Shown here one piece after another: positions 8,643-19,012 of a stretch of DNA of 64,000 nucleotides. The notes beneath the pieces were generated by a model. It had not been told where the DNA came from. It searched no databases and worked only from the letters and a program-made list of their open reading frames with translations. How positions within the stretch are numbered: the first letter of the stretch is position 1; the number at the start of each line of letters is the position of its first letter. Position numbers and translations under genes: made by a program. The stretch is from Corynebacterium halotolerans YIM 70093 = DSM 44683 (GTDB lineage Bacteria; Actinomycetota; Actinomycetes; Mycobacteriales; Mycobacteriaceae): NCBI RefSeq assembly GCF_000341345.1, contig NC_020302.1, forward strand, positions 1,902,075 to 1,966,074, in the 5' to 3' direction.

Positions 8643-10796
8643 GTGACTAGTCGCTCCCTCTCGTTCACCGTCTCTGTGCTCACCGCCGCGCTCGCCACCT
8701 CCGGCGCTGTGGCGGTCGCCCACGCACAGGACGGTTCGCTGGGTTCCCGCTTCACCCTCGGGGTCATGCCCGACACCCAGTTCTACTCCCGCTACTCCAC
8801 CCCGGACACCGGGAATCTCTACCAGGCCCGCTACGGATCGGAGCCCTTCGCCACCCAGGCGAGCTGGCTGGTGGAACATCAGGAGGAGTTGAACATCCCG
8901 TTCACCACCCACCTCGGTGATGTCGTCGACCAGTCCTGGGTCGCCCAGGAGTGGGAGGTCGCGGACCGTTCCCTGCGGATCCTCGAGGACGGCGGCATGA
9001 ACTACTCCGTCCTGCCGGGCAACCACGACATCTCCGACGCCCGCCCCACCCCCTTCTCGCAGCACTTCCCCGCCGAACGTGCCGCGGACAACGACACCTT
9101 CGGCGGGCGGTACGAGGCCCCGAACAACGAGTCCGAGTACCACATCTTCGAGGCCGAGGGGCAGGAGTACCTGGTGCTCGCCCTCGCCTGGCGGGCCGAC
9201 GAGGCCGCTCTGGAATGGGCCCAGTCCGTGCTGGACGCGCACCCGACTCTGCCGGTCATCCTCACCAGCCACGAGATCTCGAATATCGACGCCGACGGCG
9301 ACATCTTCCTGTCGGATTCCTACGGCCGGCAGCTGTGGGATGCCTTCATCTCCCACAACGACCAGATCTTCCTGACGATCAGCGGCCACCACCACGGCGC
9401 GGGGTACCGCGTCGATGAAAACGACTACGGCCACGAGGTCGTCAATGTGCTGCAGGATTACCAGATGGCCTACCAGGGCGGAAACGGCCTGCTCGGACTG
9501 ATCCAGTTCGACCTGTCCGGCAATCAGCTGGACATGACCGCCCTGTCACCCTGGGTGGCGGAGAAACCGGCCGAGACCCGCAACCAGTTCGACCATCTCA
9601 TCCCGACGGGATCCGGCGACTCCTGGACCGTGGACCTGAACTTCGCCGAGCGCTTCGAGGGCTTCGCCCCGGGCTGGAGCATCGGTGAGGAGGACGATCC
9701 CGATTACGCCGCCCTGGCCCGCAGGGTCGTCTCCGAGGGTTATGTTCCCCCCACCCTCGAGGAGGGGGACCTGCCGCAGGGCCCCGAGGACTACCCGCGC
9801 GCCGAGAACACCGCCGTGCACTGGCGCCCCGGCTCCACCCTGATCGACGGCGCGCAGGCCACCGAGGGGCAGGCCGTAGGGCCCGGTGCCGTCATCCCCG
9901 ACGTCGCCGGCGGCAACCACATGACCCGCGCAGCGTTGAATATCCGCGGTGCGGAGGGCGCGCAGGCGGCGGACGTCGTGTACACCACCGACACGCACCC
10001 GCTGTCCTCCGACACCGGTTCACTGCGGTGGACCAACCCGGCCGACGACCCCCGGCGCCTGAACTGGTTCGAAACGGCCGCCGACGCCCCGCTCAACACC
10101 GAAACCTTCGGGGACGGGTACACGTTCGAGTCCTTCATCAGGATCGACGAGAACTTCGACGGCGACAACCACTGGATGGGGGTGATCGCCCGCCAGGGCG
10201 CGCGCGGCGAACTCGCCGACGACATGCCCGAGGGAGAGGAGCCACCGGCCGCGCTGGCCGTCTCCTCCCTCCGGGAGATGCAGTGGACCACCGTGGCGAC
10301 CGAGGGCGACACCACCGGATCCTCCAACTGGTCCCACGAGGTTCCGGTGGGTGAATGGCTGCACGTGGCCATCGTCAACGACCCGGCGGAGGACACCGTC
10401 GAGATGTTCATCAACGGCGCCCCCATCCTGCGGGACGTCCTCGACGCCGAGGGGCTGGCCTCCGCGGGCGATCCCTGGCTGATCGGCGCCAACATGTGGG
10501 CCGGCGATCCCGCCAACCCCTGGTACGGCTCCATCGGGGAGACCCGCATCGTCCATGACGCCCTGCCCGAGGATCAGTGGTTGACCGCCCGCGCCGGGGA
10601 GGATGCCGGGCCCGGCGACTCCACCGGCACAGGCTCCGCCCCCGGGTCCAGCGGTGGATCCAGCGACGGTGGTTTCCTCGGTCTGCTCGCGGCGATCGGC
10701 GGCATCGCGGCCGGTGCGGTCACCCTGCTCAACGTTGAGCACCCGGTGATCAACCAGATCAGGGAGCAGCTGCGGGCACTGGGCCTGCGGGCCTGA
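8643..10796 (+). CDS. secreted calcineurin-like metallophosphoesterase with LamG-like domain
   Basis: A 717-aa exported protein. The GTG at 8643 follows GAAAGG and yields a clean signal peptide (MTSRSLSFTVSVLTAALATS..., cleavage after AHA at residue 28, mature QDGSLGS); a longer frame upstream of 8643 has no signal. The calcineurin metal motifs are present in order: MPDTQ (Asp44), HLGDVVDQ, PGNHD, LTSHE and SGHHH. A concanavalin/LamG-like region follows in the second half (YTFESFIRID...; GEWLHVAIVND...VEMFINGAPI). The end is a Ser/Gly-rich linker, a hydrophobic helix (FLGLLAAIGGIAAGAVTLL) and a short tail. Probable role: hydrolysis of extracytoplasmic phosphoesters, with the tail holding it in the envelope. 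Confidence 0.88.
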   Translation: MTSRSLSFTVSVLTAALATSGAVAVAHAQDGSLGSRFTLGVMPDTQFYSRYSTPDTGNLYQARYGSEPFATQASWLVEHQEELNIPFTTHLGDVVDQSWVAQEWEVADRSLRILEDGGMNYSVLPGNHDISDARPTPFSQHFPAERAADNDTFGGRYEAPNNESEYHIFEAEGQEYLVLALAWRADEAALEWAQSVLDAHPTLPVILTSHEISNIDADGDIFLSDSYGRQLWDAFISHNDQIFLTISGHHHGAGYRVDENDYGHEVVNVLQDYQMAYQGGNGLLGLIQFDLSGNQLDMTALSPWVAEKPAETRNQFDHLIPTGSGDSWTVDLNFAERFEGFAPGWSIGEEDDPDYAALARRVVSEGYVPPTLEEGDLPQGPEDYPRAENTAVHWRPGSTLIDGAQATEGQAVGPGAVIPDVAGGNHMTRAALNIRGAEGAQAADVVYTTDTHPLSSDTGSLRWTNPADDPRRLNWFETAADAPLNTETFGDGYTFESFIRIDENFDGDNHWMGVIARQGARGELADDMPEGEEPPAALAVSSLREMQWTTVATEGDTTGSSNWSHEVPVGEWLHVAIVNDPAEDTVEMFINGAPILRDVLDAEGLASAGDPWLIGANMWAGDPANPWYGSIGETRIVHDALPEDQWLTARAGEDAGPGDSTGTGSAPGSSGGSSDGGFLGLLAAIGGIAAGAVTLLNVEHPVINQIREQLRALGLRA

Positions 10797-10808
10797 CCCA
10801 CCCCGGCC

Positions 10809-12686
10809 CTACGGCGCGTAAGCGGCCTCCTGCGCCACGGGCGGTTCCTGCCCGCTCCCCTCCCCGGGCAGTGTGTTCTCGGCGCGCATCTCGTCGAGCG
10901 TGCGGAAGAACTGGTCGGTGATGGCCACCGAGGTCTCCGAGCCGCCACCCAGGACCACCAGCGTGGCGAAGGCGATGTCGTCGTCGCGGAAGCCGGTGAA
11001 CCAGGCGTGCGAGCCCTCGTTGATCTCGGCCTCGCCGGTCTTGCCGTAGATCTCTCCCCCGGCCTGCATACCGCGGGCGGTACCGGAGGTGACCGTCGCC
11101 CGCATCATGGTCTGCAGTTGTTCGATGGTCGCCGGGTCCGGGGCGGGCACCTCCTCGCTGACGATTGTCTCGTGTCCCTCGATCAGCACCGGTACGGGGG
11201 TCCGACCCGCTGCCGCGGTGGCGGACACCAGCGCAAAGCCGAAGGGGCTGGCGAGGTTGAGGCCCTGGCCGTAGCCGGCTTCCGTACGCTCCAGCGGGGT
11301 CTCACCCTCCGGGATGGTGCCGGTGACGGTGTCCAGGCCCGGGATCCGGTAGTCGATGCCCAGGCCGAACTGCTTGCCCATGTCAGCGAGCTGGCCGGGC
11401 TCGAGCCGTGTGCTCATGTCGGCGAACGTGGTGTTGCAGGAGGAGGCGAAGGCCCGCTCAAGGGGCACGTTGCCCAACGAGAACATGTTGTAGTTGATCA
11501 CCACGCGCCCGTAGATGTTCATCGATCCGGGGCACGGCACGATCGAGCCCGGGGTCAGGCCCTGGTCCTGGACACCGGCCGCGGCGGTGATGATCTTGAA
11601 CACGGAGCCCGGCGGGTACTGGCCGCTGAGCGCCAGGTCCCCGCGGGCGTCGGCCTTCTCCGTCTGGGCCACGGCGAGCACCTGGCCGGTCGACGGCCGG
11701 ATGGCCACCAGCATCGCCTCCATGCCCTCGCGCATGTTCACCGCCTCCTGGGCGGCGCGCTGGACGTCGTGGTCCAGGCTGATGCGCACGGAAGGGGCGG
11801 GTTCGGCGGCATGGTGTTCCACGTCGTCGATGGGCGCGCCGTTCTCGTTGACCATCGTCACCCGCCAGCCGTTCGCGCCGTCGAGTTCATCCGCCACGAT
11901 GCCCGAGACCCGGGAGATGATGTCCGGCGCGAAGTCGGGGTCCGTGGGCACCATCGCGGCCTCCTCGTTGAGGCGCACCCCCGCCACCCCGGACAGATCC
12001 CAGGCCACCTGCGGGCCCTGGTGTTCGTTGACCATACCCACCGAGTACACCCCGGCCGCGCCCTCGAACTGTTCGGCCAGCTCGCGGGCGTCGAGGGGCG
12101 CGACCGTGTCGTCGCGTTCGTGGGCGGCGTTGACCGCCGAGGCCACCCGGTCCGCCACGGCCCGCGGATCGTCGATGGCGTCGGTGTCGACCAGGATACG
12201 GTAGCTGACGCCGGGCCGGAGAATGGCCGCCCCGTCGGAGCTGATCACGTTGGCCTTCCCGGCGGGCACGGCACGCAGTTCGAGGTGCTGGTTCGCGCCC
12301 AGCCGCGGATGCAGCAGCGTGGGCTGCCAGCGCACCGTCCACTCCCCGTCGCTGCGGGTCAGGGTCATCGCGGTGTCGTAGGTCAGGTTGCGTTCGCGCG
12401 GCAACTGCCAGTCGAGGGTGTAGCGGGCGGTGGCGATGTTGCCGTCGGTGGTGATCTCGCCCGGGGTGACCTCCAGCCCCTCGGCCTGGAGACCGTCGTA
12501 GGTCGCGGAGATGATCTCCCGCGCCGGCGCGGGGGTGTCGATGAGCGACGCGACGGTCTCCCCGTCACGCTCACTCAGGGCCGCCAGAAAGTCCTCGACG
12601 ACCGGGGCCGGGGTGTCCGGCTTCGGGGTGCACGCCGTCAGCCCCAGGATCACGGCCAGGACCATGATCAACGCCGTCGTTCTCAT
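10809..12686 (-). CDS. penicillin-binding lipoprotein (class B transpeptidase with MecA-type N-terminal domain)
   Basis: A 625-aa D,D-transpeptidase that cross-links peptidoglycan. Lipobox LTAC gives a lipidated Cys19. Residues 27-130 look like the NTF2-like MecA_N domain (EDFLAALSERDGETVASLID). The transpeptidase motifs are SVFK (361-364, catalytic Ser361), SCN (416-418) and KTG (549-551). It corresponds by order and architecture to the penicillin-binding lipoprotein between mapB and gcpE in Mycobacterium tuberculosis (Rv2864c) and to PBP2b of C. glutamicum. It converges tail-to-tail with the phosphoesterase gene, only 12 bp apart. Confidence 0.93.
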   Translation of the reverse strand: MRTTALIMVLAVILGLTACTPKPDTPAPVVEDFLAALSERDGETVASLIDTPAPAREIISATYDGLQAEGLEVTPGEITTDGNIATARYTLDWQLPRERNLTYDTAMTLTRSDGEWTVRWQPTLLHPRLGANQHLELRAVPAGKANVISSDGAAILRPGVSYRILVDTDAIDDPRAVADRVASAVNAAHERDDTVAPLDARELAEQFEGAAGVYSVGMVNEHQGPQVAWDLSGVAGVRLNEEAAMVPTDPDFAPDIISRVSGIVADELDGANGWRVTMVNENGAPIDDVEHHAAEPAPSVRISLDHDVQRAAQEAVNMREGMEAMLVAIRPSTGQVLAVAQTEKADARGDLALSGQYPPGSVFKIITAAAGVQDQGLTPGSIVPCPGSMNIYGRVVINYNMFSLGNVPLERAFASSCNTTFADMSTRLEPGQLADMGKQFGLGIDYRIPGLDTVTGTIPEGETPLERTEAGYGQGLNLASPFGFALVSATAAAGRTPVPVLIEGHETIVSEEVPAPDPATIEQLQTMMRATVTSGTARGMQAGGEIYGKTGEAEINEGSHAWFTGFRDDDIAFATLVVLGGGSETSVAITDQFFRTLDEMRAENTLPGEGSGQEPPVAQEAAYAP

Positions 12687-12766
12687 GGCAGGCAGATTAA
12701 CAGCGCCACTTCACTTTCGCCCGGAAACACACCGGGGCGACACGCCGGAGGGGACCAGCGCGGAGG

Positions 12767-13939
12767 TCAGCGGGTGACCTTCACCTCGGCCCTGGTGCCC
12801 TCGACCTCTTCCAGGCCCTGCTCCTCGGCGATGCGCTGGGCCTCCTCGATGAGGGTCTCGACGATCCTGGCCTCCGGCACGGTCTTGATGACCTCACCCT
12901 TGACGAAGATCTGGCCCTTGCCGTTACCGGAGGCCACGCCGAGGTCGGCGTCGCGCGCCTCGCCGGGGCCGTTGACGACGCAGCCCATAACGGCCACGCG
13001 CAGCGGGTACTCCATGCCCTCGAGGGCGGCGGTGACCTCGTCGGCGAGCTTGTACACGTCGACCTGGGCGCGGCCGCAGGACGGGCAGGAGACGATCTCC
13101 AACTTGCGCGGCCGCAGGTTCAGCGACTGCAGGATCTGGTCACCGACCTTGATCTCCTCGACCGGGTCGGCGGACAGGGACACGCGGATGGTGTCGCCGA
13201 TGCCCTGGCTGAGCAGTGCGCCGAAGGCGACGGAGGACTTGATGGTGCCCATGAACTTCGGGCCGGCCTCGGTCACGCCCAGGTGCAGCGGGTAGTCGGT
13301 CTGCTCCGCGAGCTGGCGGTAAGCCTCGACCATGGTGACCGGGTCGGAGTGCTTGACGGAGATGGCGATGTCGCCGTAGCCGTGCTCCTCGAACAGTCCG
13401 GCCTCCCAGATGGCGGATTCGACGAGCGCCTCCGGGGTGGCCTTGCCGTACTTCTCCAGCAGGCGCTTGTCCAGGGAGCCGCCGTTGACGCCGATGCGGA
13501 TCGGGATGCCCGCGTCCCCGGCCGCCTTGGCGACCTCCTTGACGCGGCCGTCGAACTCCTTGATGTTGCCGGGGTTGACGCGCACGGCGGCGCAGCCGGC
13601 CTCGATGGCGGAGAAGATGTACTTCGGCTGGAAGTGGATGTCGGCGATCACCGGGATCGGGGACTTCTTCGCGATGATGGGCAGCGCCTCGGCGTCGACC
13701 GTCTTCGGGCAGGCCACGCGCACGATATCGCAGCCGCTGGCCGTCAGCTGGGCGATCTGCTGGAGGGTGGCGTTGATGTCGTGGGTCTTCGTCGTGGTCA
13801 TCGACTGGACGCTGATCGGGTGGTCGGAGCCCACGCCGACGTTTCCGACCATCAGTTGGCGGGTCTTGCGGCGCGGGGCCAGGGTGGGCGCCGGTGCGCC
13901 CGGGAGTCCGAGTCCGATGGGGGTCGACACTTTGTGCAT
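12767..13939 (-). CDS. ispG: 4-hydroxy-3-methylbut-2-en-1-yl diphosphate synthase (flavodoxin/ferredoxin-dependent)
   Basis: A 390-aa iron-sulfur enzyme of the MEP isoprenoid pathway, converting MEcPP to HMBPP. The N-terminal TIM-barrel motif [17 protein letters not shown] and the C-terminal [4Fe-4S] ligands VSCPSCGR and [12 protein letters not shown] are intact. Its partner dxr, the first committed step of the same pathway, lies two genes upstream, with the site-2 protease between them; the same dxr-rip1-gcpE order is known in mycobacteria. The gap to rip1 is 104 bp, so a separate promoter is possible. Confidence 0.96.
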   Translation of the reverse strand: MHKVSTPIGLGLPGAPAPTLAPRRKTRQLMVGNVGVGSDHPISVQSMTTTKTHDINATLQQIAQLTASGCDIVRVACPKTVDAEALPIIAKKSPIPVIADIHFQPKYIFSAIEAGCAAVRVNPGNIKEFDGRVKEVAKAAGDAGIPIRIGVNGGSLDKRLLEKYGKATPEALVESAIWEAGLFEEHGYGDIAISVKHSDPVTMVEAYRQLAEQTDYPLHLGVTEAGPKFMGTIKSSVAFGALLSQGIGDTIRVSLSADPVEEIKVGDQILQSLNLRPRKLEIVSCPSCGRAQVDVYKLADEVTAALEGMEYPLRVAVMGCVVNGPGEARDADLGVASGNGKGQIFVKGEVIKTVPEARIVETLIEEAQRIAEEQGLEEVEGTRAEVKVTR

Positions 13940-14043
13940 TCTCCTCGACTTGGGCGACGCGCGACACGCCGCCCACGGTGCAGGTTTTTGGGTCAGTCTC
14001 CCTCACCTTAGCACTGGGTGGGATCCCCAGAAAGGCACAGTGA

Positions 14044-15255
14044 TCAGCCGAACAACCGCACCGGGTTGACGATGTCGGCCACGATCACGATCGCGCCGAC
14101 CGACAGCAGGGCCGCCGCCATGACGTAGGTGACCGGCATCAGCTTCTCGTAGTTGGCGGGCCCCCCGGCGGGCTTGCCGCGCATCCGGCGGAACAGATCC
14201 CGGATCTTCTCGTACAGCACCACCGCGATGTGGCCGCCGTCCAGCGGCGGCAGCGGAATGAGGTTGAACAGGGCGAGGAAGAAGTTCAGCGAGGCCAGCA
14301 TCATCCAGAACACGTCCCACAGGGAACGCTCCACCAGTTCACCGCCGACGCGGGAGGCGCCGACCACACTCATGGGGCCCTCGATATCGCGCTCGGCGCC
14401 GAAGATGGACGCGACCACGCCCGGGATCTTGGCCGGGAACTGGATGATGGCCTCGACGGTGCCCTCGAGCAGCTGCCAGGTGAACGCACCGGTGGCGCCG
14501 ACGGCCTCGACGGGGCCGAACTGACGCACGGCGTTCTCGACCGGGGCATTGGCCACGCCGATCGCGCCGGCCCGGACCTCGAAGCCCTGCGGGTTCAGAC
14601 GCGTGACGGAGGCGACCTCCACGGTGATCTCCCGCACCTGCCCGTCGCGCTCGACGGTGAGCACGGCGTCCTCGCCGGGCATGGTCAGCACGGTGTCGCG
14701 CAGCTCGTAGAAGTCCTCGAGCTCCTCACCGTTGAGGGCCAGGATCCGGTCACCGACGCGCACGCCGGCCTCCCCCGCGGGCCCGGTGCCGGAGCAGTCG
14801 GCCATGGTCTCGGTGTCGAGCTGGTCCGCCACGCACGTGACCTCGCCGACGGTCGGCGTGTGGTCGGCGTACGGGTTCGGGATCCCCGAGGTCACCGCCA
14901 CGCCGTACAGGATGATGAAGCCGACGATCAGGTTCATGATCACGCCGCCGGAGAGCACGATCACCCGCTGCCACCACGGCTTGTTCACCATGGCGTGCGG
15001 GGCCTCCTCGGCGGTGACCGGATCCTGGGCGGTCATGCCCGCGATGTCGCAGAACCCGCCGACGGGCACGGCGGCCACGCCGTACTGCGTGTGCCCCTTA
15101 CGCTTCGACCAGATGGTCGGTCCGAAGCCGATGAAATAGCGGCGCACGCGCATGCCGAAGGCCCGCGCGGTGAACATGTGCCCCGCCTCGTGCAGGGCGA
15201 TGGTCACCGCGATGCCGAGGGCGAACAGGGCCACGCCGAGGAGATAGGCTCCCAC
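14044..15255 (-). CDS. rip1: site-2 intramembrane zinc protease (Rip1/RseP family, M50)
   Basis: A 403-aa membrane protease that cleaves transmembrane substrates such as anti-sigma factors. The zinc motif HEAGH is at residues 22-26 in the first membrane segment. A PDZ domain occupies about residues 140-245 (GVRVGDRILALNGEELEDFY). The second catalytic motif NLIPLPPLDGGH is near residue 345. Membrane helices flank each motif. It starts 19 bp after the dxr stop and precedes ispG, an order conserved in Mycobacterium. Its substrates are not indicated by this window. Confidence 0.94.
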   Translation of the reverse strand: MGAYLLGVALFALGIAVTIALHEAGHMFTARAFGMRVRRYFIGFGPTIWSKRKGHTQYGVAAVPVGGFCDIAGMTAQDPVTAEEAPHAMVNKPWWQRVIVLSGGVIMNLIVGFIILYGVAVTSGIPNPYADHTPTVGEVTCVADQLDTETMADCSGTGPAGEAGVRVGDRILALNGEELEDFYELRDTVLTMPGEDAVLTVERDGQVREITVEVASVTRLNPQGFEVRAGAIGVANAPVENAVRQFGPVEAVGATGAFTWQLLEGTVEAIIQFPAKIPGVVASIFGAERDIEGPMSVVGASRVGGELVERSLWDVFWMMLASLNFFLALFNLIPLPPLDGGHIAVVLYEKIRDLFRRMRGKPAGGPANYEKLMPVTYVMAAALLSVGAIVIVADIVNPVRLFG

Positions 15256-15274
15256 GTTTCTCCTAACAGGTGCG

Positions 15275-16444
15275 TCAGCCGGCGAGGGAGTCGATCAGCG
15301 CGTTGGCCCGCGCCCGGGCCTCCGCCTCGACGGCCAGGATGTCGTCGACGCATGAGGGTACACCAGCGAACTGTGAGGCAGAATCCACGATCCCCGCGAC
15401 CACGTCGACGATCCGCGGGAAGCGGATGCGCCCGGCCAGAAACGCCGCGGCGGCCTCCTCGTTGGCCGCGTTGTAGACCGCCCCGTGCGTGCCGCCACGC
15501 GTGGCGACGTCGCGCGCGAGCTGAACGGCGGGGAACGCGGCGTCGTCGAGTGGTTCGAAACGCCAGTCGTGGGCGGTGCTGAAGTCCAGCGCCGGTTGGG
15601 CGCCGGGCACGCGGTCGGGCCAGTCCAGGGCCAGGGCGATCGGCAGTTTCATCGACGGCGGGGAGGCCTGGGCGATGGTCGCGCCGTCGGTGAAGGTGAC
15701 CATGGAGTGGATGATCGACTGCGGGTGGACGGTGACGTCGACACGGTCGGCGTCGATGCCGAACAGCAGCGTCGCCTCGATCAGCTCAAGCCCCTTGTTG
15801 ACCAGTGTGGCCGAGTTGAGGGTGTTCATCTGCCCCATCGACCAGGTCGGGTGCTGCGCCGCCTGCCCGGGCGTGATGTCCCACATCCGCTCCCGCGTCC
15901 AGCCGCGGAAGGGCCCGCCGCTGGCGGTGAGCACCAGGCGTTCGACCTCGGCCGCGGTGCCCGAGCGCAGGCACTGCGCCATGGCCGAGTGCTCGGAATC
16001 GACGGGCACGAGCTGACCGGGCGCCGCGCGGTCGACCACCAGATCGCCGCCGGCCACCAGCGACTCCTTGTTCGCTAGGGCCAGCACCGCGCCGGATTCG
16101 ATCGTGGCGAGCGTGGCCGCCAGCCCCAGCGAGCCGACGAGCGCGTTGAGCACCGTGTCGGCCTCCACCTCGCGCACGAGCTTTTCCGCGGCGTCCGCCC
16201 CCGCGATCACCGGCCCGCCGAGGGCGGCGGCGACGGTGTCGGCGGCGTCGTCACGAGCGACGGCGACCCGGCCGGGCGGCAGGCCCAGCGCACGGGCCTG
16301 GGAGATGATCAGCTGGGGGTCGGAACCACCGGCGGCGACGCCGGCGATCTCGAACTTGTCCGGGTTGCCGGCGACGACCTCGAGGGCCTGCGTGCCGATC
16401 GAGCCGGTGGAGCCGAGGATGAGAATGCGTTTGCGACTGGTCAC
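15275..16444 (-). CDS. dxr: 1-deoxy-D-xylulose 5-phosphate reductoisomerase
   Basis: A 389-aa NADPH enzyme converting DXP to MEP, the target of fosmidomycin. The N-terminal nucleotide-binding motif [12 protein letters not shown], the substrate loop [14 protein letters not shown], and the flexible-loop region [10 protein letters not shown] match the family closely, and the length is standard. First gene of the dxr-rip1-ispG group; divergently oriented from the DUF2631 gene, with about 170 bp between them for promoters. Confidence 0.96.
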   Translation of the reverse strand: MTSRKRILILGSTGSIGTQALEVVAGNPDKFEIAGVAAGGSDPQLIISQARALGLPPGRVAVARDDAADTVAAALGGPVIAGADAAEKLVREVEADTVLNALVGSLGLAATLATIESGAVLALANKESLVAGGDLVVDRAAPGQLVPVDSEHSAMAQCLRSGTAAEVERLVLTASGGPFRGWTRERMWDITPGQAAQHPTWSMGQMNTLNSATLVNKGLELIEATLLFGIDADRVDVTVHPQSIIHSMVTFTDGATIAQASPPSMKLPIALALDWPDRVPGAQPALDFSTAHDWRFEPLDDAAFPAVQLARDVATRGGTHGAVYNAANEEAAAAFLAGRIRFPRIVDVVAGIVDSASQFAGVPSCVDDILAVEAEARARANALIDSLAG

Positions 16445-16617
16445 TCCCCCATTGTTCCACGACGCGGAAGGCGGAATCGTGGGGGTGCCGTGCCCCGTCC
16501 GTGGGAGGGATGTGCAAAGATAATGGGCGAGAACTGTTGTTGAGCAACACGCCGTGCCCTAGATATCCGCGCCCGACGGCGGGCCGGACACGACGTGTTG
16601 ATGAGAAGGAGATGAAC

Positions 16618-17085
16618 GTGGCTGCTTCGCACGAGAAGGCGCCCGAGGTCCACCACGGCGTGTCCACCCTGGATGTGCCCTCCGCGGCCTGGGGCTGGAG
16701 TGACATCGGACGCAACACCATCCAGATCGCCGGCTGGATCTCCGTTCTGTTCCTGCTCGGCTACAACTTCGGCAACCATGAGGGCCACGTCGAGACCATC
16801 TGGCTCCTCGTCCTGACCGTCCTCGTCGTCATCGGCCTGCTGATCCACCTCTTCGAGCCGAAGCTGGCCCAGCGCCGCACCCTGACCGCCCGCAACAAGC
16901 CGGTCGGCCACCAGGAGCCGGAGTGGGCGTACCTGCAGAAGACCCTGTCGGGCCCCTACGCCGAGCTGACCGACAACCAGCTGATCGCCATGAACATCGA
17001 TCCCACCCGCGTCCAGCACCTGCGCAAGATGCCGCGTGAGGACCAGCGCCCGCTGGAGTCCGAGCACCAGGGCTCGCTCCACTAG
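16618..17085 (+). CDS. DUF2631 family membrane protein
   Basis: A 155-aa protein with two adjacent membrane segments (IQIAGWISVLFLLGYNFG, and IWLLVLTVLVVIGLLIHLF about 10 residues later) and a soluble C-terminal third rich in charged residues. I choose GTG 16618 because AGAAGGAG ends exactly 6 bp before it; the ATG at 16612 would lie directly against the ribosome-binding site. DUF2631 proteins occur beside dxr in mycobacteria and corynebacteria; their role is unknown. Confidence 0.85.
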   Translation: MAASHEKAPEVHHGVSTLDVPSAAWGWSDIGRNTIQIAGWISVLFLLGYNFGNHEGHVETIWLLVLTVLVVIGLLIHLFEPKLAQRRTLTARNKPVGHQEPEWAYLQKTLSGPYAELTDNQLIAMNIDPTRVQHLRKMPREDQRPLESEHQGSLH

Positions 17086-17102
17086 TCGGCTCCCCGACCT
17101 CC

Positions 17103-17151
17103 ACCGCCCCTCGGCTCCGCTGTGAACAGCGCGCCGGGGGGGGGCGGTTTT
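17103..17151 (+). terminator. intrinsic terminator after the DUF2631 gene
   Basis: Outer stem ACCGCCCC / GGGGCGGT enclosing an inner hairpin CGCTGT-ga-ACAGCG, ending in TTTT. A run of nine G precedes the outer right arm. Eighteen bp after the DUF2631 stop. Confidence 0.8.
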
Positions 17152-17404
17152 CCGTGTCTGGACGCGGGTCCGGGCGGGCCGACGCGAGCTGACGTGGGCC
17201 GATCCGGGATATTACGTCTCCGGACCATTCACGGCTGACGGATGGGGCGTATCGCCCCTGCTGACGGTTCACCGCTTTTCCCCGGAGGCGTCATACCCCA
17301 TGTCGCCCGAGACCCCCGTCCTTCGACGACGCGATCTCGCCCCGGAACCGCGGGCGGGCAGTACCCCGGCCACGCTCCAGGCCCGGCGAAGAATCAGGCC
17401 CGCC
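17152..17404. other. gap with no recognisable gene
   Basis: Remainder of the 319-bp space between the DUF2631 gene and the converging ABC-2 permease. A 15-bp palindrome GGGGCGTATCGCCCC lies at 17244-17258. I see no coding signal, tRNA or promoter that stands out. Confidence 0.5.
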
Positions 17405-19012
17405 CTAATTCACCCACGCGCGGACCTTGTGGTGGATCTCCGGCAGGCGCCGCCCCACCCGGCGCGTGCACAGCGCCACCGACCCCGCGTAGAGAGCGGC
17501 CGGCAGCGCCAGGACCAGCACCACGCCGAGCCCCACGAGCCAGACGACGTCCGCCTGGTAGCCGACGGCGATGAGCGCCCCGCCCGGGGCCGCGGGGAGC
17601 CACCCCAGGAAGAGCGCGGCGAAGGCGGAGATGAACGCCGCCCCCGAGTAGCCCGATTTGTCGGCCCACGGGCTGGTGCCCGGCCGGGAGGTCGCGAACG
17701 GGTTGAAGGTGGTGAAGAACAGGGCGATCGCACCCGCGGCCACTGCCATCCCCACCGAGACCACCGCTACCAGCAGCGCGACATCGCGGGAGTCCGCCAG
17801 AATGATGCCGAGCACGTCGACCCCGATGAGCAGGACCACCAGCGGGGTCATCGACGCCGCGTGCCGGGCCAGCAGCAGCGTGCGCACCGGCACTCCCGAG
17901 GTCAGGTGCACCCAGGTGGCGGGCCCGTCGTGGCCGAAGTCGTTGGCGGCCAGGGTGCCGGCCATCAGCCCGATGAGGATCATGCCCATGAACATCGTCA
18001 TCTCGTGGACGAGCACGCCCTGGATCAGGAAGAACGCGGCGATGACGGGGAACATCACCAGGCTGGCCAGCATGCGTGAGTCCCGCCGCAGGTAGCGCAC
18101 GGCCCGGGAGTACACCATCGCCGCCGGCGTGTACGGCAGGCCGGGCAGCAGCAGTGGAGTGCCGGCCTCCGCCTCCCGGTGCTTGTCCGGCTTCTCCCCG
18201 GAGGAACCTGCGGCGTCGAGCGGCGCCTCGAGCTGCCGCTCCACGGCCCGGCGCCACCACCAGCCGCCCATCACGAGGGTGGCCGCGGCGACGCACAGCT
18301 GGCCGAAGGCGATCAACCAGCGGCCCTGCACCGCGGAGGTGACCACCGCGGCGCTCGCGCCGAAGGGCGTCCAGCCCAGCACGTCACCGACCAGGTGGAG
18401 GGGGATGGCCTCCACGCCGAGGCCGGCGAAGGCGTTGAAGGCGAAGAGGAAGAGCACCACGAGCAGCGCACCGATGATGTTGGACCGTTCCCGCGACGTC
18501 CGGCCTCCCCCGCTGCCCAGCGTGGCGACGAGTTCACCGAGGAGCAGCGTGGTGACCAGCGCGGCGAGCATCGCCACCGGCAGGACGACGGCCGCGAACA
18601 CGTGTCCCGCGCCCGCCAGCAGGATGACCCCGGCGATCGTGGTGACGGCCGTGCACACCACCGCGATCACCCCGCGGCTGGTCAGCAACGTCGACCACGC
18701 CAGCGCGGGCAGGAGCTGCCGGGTCGTGACCGGCAGGGCGGCGAACATCGCGGGGCGCAGCTGGGCCTCCCCCGACGGCAGGACGACCGCCACGCCCGCG
18801 TACGCCAGCGTGCCGACGCCGACCATGCCCGCCAGCGCGGACCACTGGTCCTGCTGCGCGGCGAGCACCGCCATGGCCGTGAGCAGCGCGAGCCCGCCCA
18901 GTGCGTAGATCACGACCAGCACCGTGAGCATGCCGGCAGCGATATTGTCGCGCATGTTGCGCGCCCACAGGGTGCGCTGGAGTTTGAGCAGCAGCGAGGT
19001 CGTCTCACTCAT
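17405..19012 (-). CDS. ABC-2 type transporter permease
   Basis: A 535-aa integral membrane protein with about twelve hydrophobic segments in two halves separated by a charged linker (about residues 250-290, SSGEKPDKHREAEAG). No enzymatic motif. It overlaps the 3' end of the upstream ATPase gene by 8 bp, so the pair is one translationally coupled exporter. The double-length membrane domain resembles permeases of the ABC-2 class that work as a single fused subunit. The substrate is unknown. Confidence 0.85.
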   Translation of the reverse strand: MSETTSLLLKLQRTLWARNMRDNIAAGMLTVLVVIYALGGLALLTAMAVLAAQQDQWSALAGMVGVGTLAYAGVAVVLPSGEAQLRPAMFAALPVTTRQLLPALAWSTLLTSRGVIAVVCTAVTTIAGVILLAGAGHVFAAVVLPVAMLAALVTTLLLGELVATLGSGGGRTSRERSNIIGALLVVLFLFAFNAFAGLGVEAIPLHLVGDVLGWTPFGASAAVVTSAVQGRWLIAFGQLCVAAATLVMGGWWWRRAVERQLEAPLDAAGSSGEKPDKHREAEAGTPLLLPGLPYTPAAMVYSRAVRYLRRDSRMLASLVMFPVIAAFFLIQGVLVHEMTMFMGMILIGLMAGTLAANDFGHDGPATWVHLTSGVPVRTLLLARHAASMTPLVVLLIGVDVLGIILADSRDVALLVAVVSVGMAVAAGAIALFFTTFNPFATSRPGTSPWADKSGYSGAAFISAFAALFLGWLPAAPGGALIAVGYQADVVWLVGLGVVLVLALPAALYAGSVALCTRRVGRRLPEIHHKVRAWVN

